NCBI GenBank assembly: GCA_003427395.1
Contig: BFEA01000952.1
Location: forward strand, 30,373 to 68,652
DNA length: 38,280 nt
Direction of reading: 5' to 3'
Source: Chara braunii
Taxonomy: Eukaryota; Streptophyta; Charophyceae; Charales; Characeae
Shown: positions 22,067 to 31,412 of the stretch, piece by piece
How positions within the stretch are numbered: the first letter of the stretch is position 1
How the letters are laid out: each line of letters starts with the position of its first letter
Notes under the pieces: model-generated
What the model saw: the letters and a program-made list of their open reading frames with translations, nothing else
What the model was told of the DNA's origin: nothing
Database searches by the model: none
Made by a program: the position numbers and the translations under genes

Positions 22067-22646
22067 AGACAGTGGTCGCGGCGGGTGTGTTGAACGACCA
22101 CCGGGCGCCACATGGGCTGCGCCCGACCACGGTTGGTATTAAGCATCGTGCGGTGGCCACCGTGCGAAGGATGTCCACCGTCCACGTGGCGTGCAGTGAG
22201 AGGGATGGTTTTCATCAACAGGAGGGGGTCGTCGTTCCGTTTTCATGTTCTCGTCACAACACTTGTGCCTCCCTCCCCGGAGAAACTATGGCGTCAATCC
22301 CGGGAGAGTCGGTGTCGTCTCCATCCCACGCACACAATGTGCACATGATCCACCATAGAGGCCACGGATGTTGAGCACACGTCCCTGGCGCAGGTCATGA
22401 GGGACGCGACAGCACATTGCGTACGACAAATGCCAGTGCTGTGCGCGCAACATCCGCGGGATCCAGGACGAAGAATGCACACGTTGCGTGCGCGCGATGG
22501 AGAACGACAACACCGCTCGCTGCAATGACAATGCCGTTTCTTCGGCGTGAGCGCCGCATGTTTCGTGACGAGAACCTCAACACGAAAAAATGGCCTCGTT
22601 CAATAACGAACAACCCGGCGGCCTCCGGGACACGTCTTATTCGTCG
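22067..22646. other. Gene-free stretch
   Basis: No supported gene or recognisable element. Short open frames on both strands have no family resemblance and no consistent composition. Confidence 0.5.
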
Positions 22647-22970
22647 GGGAACGGGGGGTCGCCATTGCGACTGCAGGCGCAAAAACAACAACCGCCAAAC
22701 ATAAAAACACGAGTCGCGTGTCGTTGCCAGGCGAGATGGGAACTTCGGATACTGGCGAACTACAGCAATCATGCGCAGTGCTCTCACGGAAGTGGCATTG
22801 TGTTGCCGTCGCGCGGTCGTTGGGAGAGCACGCGCCTCTGAGAAAACAGCGCATGATTGTTGTAGTTCGCCGACATCCGAAGTTCCATTTTCGCCAGGTT
22901 TTCACACGCAACTCAATGTTTTTCTTTGGCGGTTGTTGGTTTCGCGTTCGCAGTCACAATGTCGTTCCCG
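22647..22970. repeat. Long imperfect inverted repeat carrying the dyad motif in each arm
   Basis: Left arm about 22647-22790 and right arm about 22838-22970 are inverted copies. AACAACCGCCAAA, the degraded dyad motif (about 22739 left, 22862-22885 right) and CAATCATGCGC all occur in both arms in inverted order. The spacer is about 48 bp. Probably a foldback transposon or an inverted duplication of a motif-bearing repeat. Confidence 0.75.
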
Positions 22971-23074
22971 GGTGCCCTGATGACTAGCTTTTGCGAGAAA
23001 TTTTCCAACTTTAGGGCGTGGGGTCGATAGTTCAGAACGCCCTGCCAGTTGTCACCATGCGAGGGCGACAACAC

Positions 23075-26000
23075 GAAGTTCGGATCCCGGCGGACTTGCG
23101 ATCCGAAGCATGCGAAGTCGTGAGCTGCTCGCATGGTCATTGTTGTTTCGACCGCATCGCTGAAATCACACGCTTACGGTTTGCATGGATTTTTACGGAG
23201 TCCTGGGTACATGACTATTCTTTGGGTGGCGTTCCCGCAAAAAAACAGTCCTGTCACTGGGACCCCAGCAAAAACAAAGTGTGTCATGCTCCCGGTCGAC
23301 ACGCAGCAACAAATGTCAAGTTCGGATCCGGACGGACTTCGTGGTCGGCACCTATTCGTGGTCCCTCAGTGGAACCGAGGGCAAGTTCGGATCTTGTGGA
23401 ATTTCATTGACCCCCATGAACCTGGTTGTGGAACCTGCCATTGCCCGAGTGCGAGCTCGCCTTGTCTGCGGGACGAATTGGGGGTTGTAGGGGCTGTTTG
23501 AGGCTGCTTAACGACGGGTTTTGGTTCTGTCCATTGAAGCTCAGATGTGGATCGTTGCGTTTCCCGCTAATCAGCCCGTCCAATATGCGACTTGCCGCAA
23601 AAAAAACCGTTCCTCTCTATTCCGGCGACCGCAAAGTTCGGATCTCGCCGGACTTTGAGGTTCGACTAGAATCTAACCGGCCATTTCTGACGGGCTGACC
23701 TTTCGCATGTGTTGTGGTCGCCAGAGACCTTTGGGTGCGCAAAAGTGCCAGCCTGTCGAATTGCCTCATTGGGGTTTGAGGGGGTTGCCGACGATGGTGT
23801 CATCACCGGCATGCATGCAATCTGGCCACCGACATTCCAGTGTCTCCACGCGCATGGCGGTTCGCGCTATCATATGTCGACGTTGGCAGCGAGCGAGTCG
23901 GGCCTCGCCTTGTCGACTGGACGAATCGTCGTTAGATGGGGTTGCAGGGGGGGCCACCAGCCATGGTGATTCTTTTTTTGTGGGTCCAGTCATTGTCATC
24001 ACGGATCACAACATTTGTGACTGAATCGCCCCACAAGCTCGCTTTGTCGGTGGGGAGAATCGGCATCTATGGGGGTCTATTGGGGGCCGCGCTGCACCGA
24101 TTTCTAACGTGGTGCACCTACGACTACCATTTCTGTTGAATTTTTGTTGTACGTGCTCTCGTCGAACAGACACTTGTGAGCAGCAGCAGGGCCTCCCTGA
24201 CCATGCAAACACGCATAGCGTTCCTTCTGTGCACTTCAACACCCATCCTCAAAATATCCGACATACCCCGCACAAACCGGTTCCTCGCCCGTCCAGCAAC
24301 CGCCAAGTTCGGATCCCGGCGGACGTTGAGATCCCGCGAAAAATTTAACCGCCCGTTACAACGGCCTCGACTATCGCGTGTGATTAGATTATCAGAGGTC
24401 TCTGGGTGCGCAAAATTGGTCGCATTACGCAGACCTCGGCGTTCGTCGCAATCCGGACTTGCAAGCAGCCGGATTCCCGCGCTGGTTCGAACAAATTTCA
24501 TGCCACAGAAATCCGCAGTGAGAATCGGTGTTTATAGGGGGTCAGTTTGGGGTCGCGTTGCGCCGAATTGTGTGGTGGTGCATCCACCATTACCCTTTGT
24601 TCTGCGCGTGCTATCGTACAATGAAAACTTGAGCGCGAAAGAGTCTTCCTTCTGTGCACCCAGACATAGCGTTCCTTGTGTGCACCCGCTGGCGCTCCCT
24701 TCCACTGGCACCGACCGCGCGAAAACAGGTTCCTGGCCACTCCAGCACCCACCAAATTCGGATCCCGGCGAACTTTGAGGCTCCACATAAATCGGACCGT
24801 TATTTTCAACAGCTTCGACTTCCCCGTCCGTCTTCAATGCCGGTGGCCTGGTAGTGCGCAAAAGTGCTCGCCTTGTGAATGACCCTAAAAGGGGTTTATT
24901 GGGATTGACGACGGTGTCAGTGGCCGGGTCCATTTCCTGTATGCCGTCGATCTTCGTTGCCCTCCAATAAAAGTCATTCTAAATTTTACGTGTCTGCGCA
25001 GTGTACATGTCCGAGTTCGACAACCTCTTGTGCTAGTACATTTTATTAGACGGTGGTGAAAATCGGTGTTTATAGGGGTCAGTTTGGGGTCGCGCTGCGC
25101 CGAATTGTGTCGTGGTGCATCCACCATTACCCTTTGCTCTGCGCGTGCTATCGTACAACAAAAACTTGAGAGCGGCAGAGCCTTCCTTCTGTGCGCCCAG
25201 ACATGGCGTTCCTTATGTGCACCCGTTGGCGCTCCCTTCCACTGGCACCGGCCGCGCGAAAACAGGTTCCTGGCTACTCCAGCACCCGCCAAATTCAGAT
25301 CCCGATGAACTTTGAGGCTCCGTGTAAATCTGACCGTTATTTTCAACAGCTTCGACTTCCCCGTCCGTCTTCAATGCCTGCGGCCTGGTAGTGCGCAAAA
25401 GTGCTCGCCTTTGAAATTGCCCTAAAAGGGGTTTATTGCGGTTGACGACGGTGTCAGTGGCCGGGTCCATTTCCTGTACGTCGTCGATCTTCGTTGCCCT
25501 CCAATAAAAGTCATTCTAATTTTTTTGTGTCTGCGCAGTGTACATGTCCGAGTTCGACAACCTCTTGTGCTAATACATCTGATTAGACAATGGTGAGAAT
25601 CGGTGTTTATAGGGGTCAGTTTGGGGTTGCGCTGCGCCAAATTGTGTGGTGGTGCATCCACAATTACCCTTTGTTCTGCGCGTGCTGTCGTACAACGAAA
25701 ACTTGAGAGCGGCAAAGCCTTCCTTCTGTGCGCCCAGACATAGCGTTCCTTGTGTGCACCCGCTTGCGCTCCCTTCCACTGGCACCGACGGCGCGAAAAC
25801 AGGTTCCTGGCTACTCCAGCACCCGCCAAATTCGGATCCCGGCGAACTTTGAGGCTCCGCGTAAATCGAACCGTTATTTTCAACAACTTCGACTTCCCCG
25901 TCCGTCTTCAATGCCGGCGGCCTGGTAGTGCGCAAAAGTGCTCGCCTTGTGAATTGCCCTAAAAGGGGTTTATTGGGGTTGACGACGGTGTCAGTGGCCG

Positions 26001-27091
26001 GGTCCATTTCTTGTATGTCGTCGATCTTCGTTGCCCTCCAATAAAAGCGAACATCGCGATAAGTGTGGTTTAGTCGCTGTCATGCTTCTTCCACGGCCTG
26101 GCTTGCGGTTCGCGCAGTAGGGTGTCGACATTACGAAGGTGCTTCGGTATCGAAGCCGCGCGGGCTGCAAAGGCTTTGAGTCCCAACGCACAACGTTCGA
26201 ATCGACGTGCAGTTAATCGGGGTTTGCAGGGGTCGGCTGAGGGTCATTGAGCCATGTTGTTTTTTGTCTCCTGCCTGTCATAGCCTTGCATTCGTAAAGA
26301 CGATTGGCCGACAGTCAGTTCACAGTGACTCGTTGATAACCGGTTAGCCGTCGATTCCATTTCTGCGAAGTTTAGATCCCGGCGGACTTCTGTGGTCCGC
26401 GACAGTTCGACCGTCTATTGTGCACGTCTAACTCCTGATAGGACACGTCCTGCTGGGCGCAACATACAAACAAAAATGTGTCGACAAATTAACAACATAG
26501 ATTCACGCCTGGCCGGTGGAGTGTCCGGCCCATAACCAAATATCACCGACCACATGAAGGCAGCGCGGGTAGACATCTATTAATGTGGGCCGCATTACAG
26601 GCTTCCTCATAAACACTGGCCATGCATGAGTTCGCAAACTATCGAAGTGATGGCATGTTATATGTTGTCCATACTCGCCTGGCCCTCGGCGTTGTCGAGG
26701 GTCTCATTCGACACTCAAGTGTCGGCTGACACGCGCCTTGAGGGACTTGCCTCTTGACGCTAAACAACCGCCAAGACGGTTGCGTTACCTACCCTCTTCA
26801 ACTACCTGCGGGAGCGACGGGTAGGGGCGCCAAGGCCCTGTGTAGCACCTGAGTTCCATCTACGGAGGCCTTTAAAAAGGTCAATGGGTTTGACTTTGAC
26901 AGCTGCTACGGACCTCAACGTCCAACTACAAAAGTATAAAAAGCAAAAGGGGGAAGGTTGTCTCCGTTCTCTATTGGGGCAATTCTTAGCGCCGGAGTCG
27001 ATGTGAGAAAAATTCGGCTTCCCTTCGGCACATGCATTTCAGGCATTCAAAGGACTTCGATCTCTGCCGAGTTCAGATATCGGCGCACTTC
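23075..27091. repeat. Second cluster of the 24-bp dyad motif
   Basis: Motif copies start at 23075, 23317, 23382 (half site), 23633, 24304, 24753, 25290, 25827, 26367 and 27068, most in the GAAGTTCGGATCCCGGCG orientation. Two more lie in the foldback at 22739 and 22862. None are seen in the Helitron body below 4493 or to the right of 27.1 kb. Confidence 0.85.
23633..26045. repeat. Satellite-like array, period about 537 bp, homogenised in the middle
   Basis: AATCGGTGTTTATAGGGG begins units at 24523, 25061 and 25598 (spacings 538 and 537). The third ends near 26045. These units are about 90% alike by eye and each contains one dyad motif, GGTTCCTGGC, AGTGCGCAAAAGTG and a GACGACGGTGTCAGTGGCC block. 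An older unit starts near 24055, and fragments of one or more still older units lie around 23633-23810. The similar open frames in each unit translate the same repeat and are not genes. Confidence 0.85.
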
Positions 27092-27424
27092 GCATGTCGC
27101 GGATTGTGAAATCGTCCATGACACCCCATGTGCGGCAATTTGGTTGCAGGGGTTGTGATCGCCTTCAAACGAGCTCGCCCTGTTCGGCTGTTGCGCTGGG
27201 AATCGGCTCTGCGGAGCGGGGGGGTTTGGGGAAGGGGGGGGAGGTTAGCCCTTCTTTAGTATTCGTGCTTACAGTTTGCTCCGCTGTTTTGCAGGGTGTG
27301 GACACGAATTCGAATGACCCGTTCAATCCGCACAAGAGAGATTAATCGATTACGCTGACGGGAATCGCATCCGCTGCACCTACAGTTACATGACGGCGCG
27401 AAAGACGGCTCGGCGAACGACCAC
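26046..27424. other. Gene-free stretch upstream of the DUF7869 gene
   Basis: Includes short hairpins (CGACACT/AGTGTCG with a 2-base loop near 26709-26724), two more dyad motifs (26367, 27068), a TATAAAAA at 26935-26942 that could be a TATA box about 490 bp before the first ATG at 27425, and G runs at 27218-27241. No gene seen. Confidence 0.5.
27218..27241 (+). other. G-rich runs, possible G-quadruplex
   Basis: Runs of 7, 4 and 8 G separated by TTT and AA, about 180 bp before the first ATG of the DUF7869 gene. Whether it folds or regulates anything is not shown by the sequence. Confidence 0.4.
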
Positions 27425-28096
27425 ATGAACCGGGGTATGGAAATTGAACAAGCCGTCGACTTGCATTACCAGCTACAACGCCTAGAATTGGCCCCGACGA
27501 CCTCTTCGGACAGTTCGCCGTTCCAGCAGTCCATTGCAGCTCTCCCCAAAAAACGGAATCTCGCTTTTCGTGAGAGCTTTGAAGGTTGCATCCAACTGCC
27601 TACAGATTTGGCAACAACGTCCGCGGGCAAAGAACCGTCTACCTCCCGGATCGAGTTCCACATTCCTCGTGAGGTGCACCCCACAGCTTCGGCGCACAGC
27701 AGTTGCGTGCCAATGGGTGTTTCTTACGCATTATCTGATGACGAGAGTAAGCAGTTGGTGACCACTAATTACTCGTTTGGACAACAGTCCTCTTCCAATG
27801 GACCTTTGCTTCGCGCTAGCTCCAGTAGTACGAAGTTGGTTGCCACCGACTATTCGTCGGAGGAACTTTCCACAGCATGGGCGAGTCCAACGCAAGTGCA
27901 AAGTAATGATGTGAATCCAATTGAGAGTCAGTCTGGGTCGGAAGCGTCTGGCAGGGGTGATGTAGAGAGAAGGGCGATACTGCAGATTTTGCCCGCACCT
28001 CTGTCAGGCGAAAGACGAAGGTATCGCATGGCTAATAGAAATGCTCGAAGGAAAGAACAGTACAAAAGAGCGAGAAACATGCTGTCCGAAAAATGA
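27425..28096 (+). pseudogene. N-terminal serine-rich region of the DUF7869 gene
   Basis: 223 codons. Residues 1-190 are Ser/Thr-rich and low in complexity (SSSNGPLLRASSSSTK), as expected for a disordered N-terminus. The last 30 residues are strongly basic (GERRRYRMANRNARRKEQYKR), possibly a nuclear localisation or DNA-contact segment. The frame is the same as the DUF7869 core that follows, so TGA 28094-28096 is probably a mutation or intronic rather than the true end. Start chosen at the first Met of the open frame. No recognised domain by itself. Confidence 0.55.
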
Positions 28097-28222
28097 CTGC
28101 TCATGGTGCGTGGCATGGCATATTTCAAGGCTTGATGTTGTTACGATGTGTTGCCAGAGGAAGTGCAAAAGGTTAGACAAGGACTGTACAGTAAGATTCC
28201 GGGAGAGCAAGTCGAGTGGTAG

Positions 28223-29374
28223 ATGAAAAGTATTAAGGATTTCACAGTAAATGAGGGTGGACAGAAACGTATCCGCCCTGTGGAGTTGGAACGTTCGATG
28301 TGCATCAGGGCGTACTGCAATGTACTCGGTGTCTCGCGTAATACATTTTACAGCTACAAAAAGCATTTTGACAATGGCTACATGCGTTCCGAGCATGGCC
28401 TGACGGGAAGATATCGGCGAACCGATAAAACGGTCTCCATGCTTGCCAGCATGAGAACATTCATCGAGTGTCATGCGGATAGCATGCCGAATGAGGTGGC
28501 TAACCAAGGTGGGGTTTCAAGACCGAAGCTTCGACTCCCGGCTGCTTTCACGAAGACATCAATTTATGAGTCCATCAAATCAGACTTTCTGGCTGCTGGC
28601 CTCGATGTTGTGTCTGAGTCCAACTTTTATAAACTATGGCGGCGACACTTTTTCCACATTTCCCTCGCGCACTCTAACACGTTCACGAAGTGCGCCGTCT
28701 GTCATGAACTGAAGGAACATATACAATATGTTTCTCTTCCTCGAGATCGAGAACAAGCTCGAGAGGATATGAAAGCACACCAAAGGAGGCAAGTTGAACA
28801 CAGATTGGACTACAGTCGAGCGAAAACAGATTCCATGGTTCATCCGAATGAGCGTTTGTGTCTCATCATTGACGACATGGATCAGAAGAAAATAAATATC
28901 CCCTATATTGGTCAAGTGAACTACTCGAAAGCGCTTAGGCACGAGATGATGATGAAGACTAATCTGACAGGCGTCATTGCACGTGGTAAAGACCCTTGTA
29001 TATATGTATACACGTGGTTTCCGTATTTCAAACACGATTCGAACACGGTCGCTACTTGTGTTATGAGAACCCTTGTCGAAATTCAAGAGAGCGGGATGCC
29101 ATTGCCACGGTTTTCGCGCATTCAAGGAGATAATTGTTGGCGGAAAAACAAGAACAAGTACATATGTGCGATGGCTGCACTATTGGTTAAGTTCGGAGTT
29201 TTCGAAGAGCTAGAAATATGTTTCATGCTGGTGGGACATACCCATACAGACGTTGACACTACTTTCATCGTTTTCTCGAAGAAATTGAAAGACGTAGACG
29301 TTTATACTATGCCCGGATTGAAAGACGTAGACGCTGATACTATGCACGAGTTCTTCAAAACCGCACTTGCTTAA
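28223..29374 (+). pseudogene. DUF7869-like core (probable DDE/RNase H-fold transposase)
   Basis: 383 codons. Residues 21-52 (ELERSMCIRAYCNVLGVSRN to KHFDNG) resemble the helix-turn-helix-like segment before the domain. FTKCAVCHELKEH (C157, C160) is the usual zinc-knuckle-like block. LCLIIDDMDQKK (D217-D220), RIQGDNCWRKNKNKY (D303) and VGHTHTDVD (H339, H341, D343, D345) match the three conserved acidic blocks. I infer a DDE-type active site from their order and spacing; this is not established. All blocks are intact. The C-terminus holds an 11-residue in-frame duplication (LKDVD.YTM / LKDVDADTM). The Met at 28223 follows an in-frame TAG and is unlikely to be the native start. Confidence 0.65.
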
Positions 29375-29732
29375 ATTTTTGATGGTTGGAGATAATCTGG
29401 GCATGCTGTACAAGGATTTTTGCGATGATGACAACTGGTTGCCTGCAGAAGGTCCGGTTTTTTGGTTCAATCAAAACCCTGATGAAAACTATGCAGGTCC
29501 TTCATGGCCGTTTGACCCGCCTCATGTGCAACCCCTTCCTCGAAATGACTATTTGAATGGCAAAAATGGTGTTGTTCGATTCCGCGAGAGTAGGCGATCG
29601 ACGTGGTGCACTTACAATGACCATGAGGTGAGTAGGAGAGAAAGAGTTTTGTGTTACTGGGAGGAGGTTATCAAACATGAAGATGAGATCATCGTCAACG
29701 GGTTATCCTCGCAACCTCAAAAACGTTTTTAG
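29367..29732 (+). pseudogene. DUF7869 gene, post-core block after frameshift
   Basis: After the core frame stops at 29374 the +1 frame continues with LLKFLMVGDNLGMLYKDF, PVFWFNQNP and a region with YNDHEVSRRERVLCYWEEV. This resembles the segment that usually follows the DUF7869 domain. No start codon is needed if it is a frameshifted continuation. Ends at 29732 where the next frame (29677 onward) takes over. Confidence 0.5.
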
Positions 29733-30267
29733 CCTAGACCAAGGCTGCTCGAAATCGATCAACAACCTTCTCCTCACAGTGTCAACATCGACGACGACAG
29801 GGAACCCCTGTTTGTTGGACGAAGAAAAAAATCGTCCGAAGACTAGTTTCGACCCCCTCGTGCATGTTGACATGAGGACTTTTCTTATCCTTCACCCCTC
29901 CGACGATGATTTGTCCAGCGGTGTGCCAATCTGGGTGGGCAAAGCTCTTTCTCGGGTGGTTGTTGATTATAATTCGCAAAATTATAATCAAGTGCTAGTG
30001 GAATATTGAGTGCCGACTGGGAGAGCAAAGTCGCTCGAACAACTGTATGAGAACGCATGGGGAAAACGATGGAAAATGACCTACCAGACACAATGGCAGA
30101 ATGCTGACTCGATCGCTTTTGGTTGGGAGAGACCAGTCCGTGGTACAAGACCATTCACAACTGGACTTGTCATTCCTTCCAGTGTTCGATTAAGTGTTGA
30201 AGCTGCACTTCTGGATCTGAGTCCATCTGGTGAAGGGAGTGTAGATGGAGGGGACAAGAGCGATTAG
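29677..30267 (+). pseudogene. DUF7869 gene, C-terminal PIWVGKAL domain
   Basis: The frame contains PIWVGKALSRVV, NYNQVLVEY, then TGA 30007-30009 and continues VPTGRAKSLEQLYENAW, WQNADSIAFGWERP and LVIPSSVRLSVEAALLDL. This pattern (P.WVGK.L, V.WY.P, Y...W, an I/V.. tail) resembles the small beta-rich C-terminal module found after DUF7869. TGA replaces an expected Trp (TGG to TGA). The end at 30267 is a plausible natural stop. Confidence 0.5.
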
Positions 30268-30541
30268 TGCACGTTCACCTGGTAGAGTGGGGGAGTGAAA
30301 TTTTTGTAAAATAAGTGTTTGAAGGGACAAGAATTCAGAATGTAGCATATTATTTTTGCAATGATTTTGCGTAGCGAATTTTGTCCACGGTCTACGGTTT
30401 AATTTTTTAAGATGGTTGGTGATGGTTCAACAATTTTCGAAGTTAAGTTCATCATTAAGGCGATTTTTCTACTATTGTGATATTTCATTTTCATTTTGTT
30501 CACATTTCATGTCTTGTGTAGGGAGTGCGACAGGAGTCATG

Positions 30542-31412
30542 GACCATCGACATGATTATGCATGTCCCATTCACCCTTGTGCATGCGGATTCCGTGGTTA
30601 AGGAGGCGATACCGAAAACGACTAGTGGATGACCGTCGTCCCCTTCTTTGACAAGCCTATCGATACGTTGTCCGAGGCAGAATGGGATAGAGCCATCTTG
30701 GCAAGGAAATGCCCATGGCATAAGGACTACAAATTTGCTTCCGCGATGGAGTGGGGAAGTCTGATCAAAGTACCTCATTATGTCATTGGTGTCAGGCGAC
30801 TTTCGTCCCTGCGCGCCGCAATCAGGCAGGAAGAGAATAACAGGTTTTACCTTCGCCTGAACAACATAACGAGGTCACCTCGGGTGTGGTCTGCAGACTT
30901 GAAACAAGAGTTGTTGGATTGTGTATCCTACAATATGTTTTTTGGAAGTATATCCGCTGCGTGGTGCCGGGTTACAGCCAAAAGATGTGTCATATTGTTG
31001 CATACGGTTGTCTGTGGCCGGATGCGACTTCTGCAGAGTGTTGTGTGTGGCATGTTCAAACCGAAAGCGGACTTTGGTAGACGCTGTAGTGCTAGTTTCT
31101 TGCAACCACCTTAGAATTTATGGTCACAACATGGGGAATTTGCGACTTCTGTACGAGAACGGACAATCCGATTTGAAGATTGTCAGTCGAATTGATGAGG
31201 TTCATAAGTGGCATGAGGTAGAGCAAGTGACATGTTGTGTGCGTGACGCCATCGGTAAGTCCTTAGCAGGTGCCTGTAGGTTTGTAAGGATGAAGTACAT
31301 TTCGGTGTTCTCGAGGGTGGCGACGAAGGGACAACCACAAAACCTTGTTTTCGGGTCGTCTATGAATGCCTTATACGGGTTTGGTTCTAAAGGGACGCGG
31401 GGACATCGGTAG
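30542..31412 (+). pseudogene. Family F gene 2: unrecognised conserved protein, frameshifted
   Basis: The plus-strand relative of 6968-8074. The frame from 30542 has a Cys/His cluster (DHRHDYACPIHPCACG), then TAA 30599-30601 and TAG 30623-30625, then WMTVVPFFDKPIDTLSEAEW, RKCPWHKDYKFASAMEWGSL and VWSADLKQELLDC. Within the T6 run at 30938-30943 the homologous frame shifts. It continues FLEVYPLRGAG, VSYCCIRLSVAGCDFCRVLCVACSN, CVRDAIGKSLAG, VRMKYISVFS and FGSSMNALYGFGS, stopping at 31412. Removing one T would give a 261-codon core. It lies 275 bp after the DUF7869 gene on the same strand, so it may be a second gene of that element. Function unknown. Confidence 0.65.

Larger units (their letters stand above)
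27425..30267 (+). mobile_element. DUF7869-type transposon gene, decayed
   Basis: One gene read through several breaks: N-terminal region 27425-28093, core 28223-29374, C-terminal blocks 29367-29732 and 29677-30267. The first two are in the same frame, separated by TGA 28094-28096, TGA 28133-28135 and TAG 28220-28222. The bridge includes CCYDVLPEEVQKVRQGLYSK, which is typical family sequence. Frameshifts follow near 29360 and 29700, and TGA 30007-30009 sits where Trp is likely. DUF7869 proteins are widespread, repetitive and transposon-like in plants, algae and invertebrates. Introns cannot be ruled out for some breaks. Confidence 0.65.

Noticed and set aside
24498-26007. Repeated 100-154-codon frames (RRDPNLAGAGVARNLF..) as a gene family
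   Set aside because: They follow the 537-bp satellite unit, exist on both strands at once and carry the dyad motif; a repeat explains them fully.
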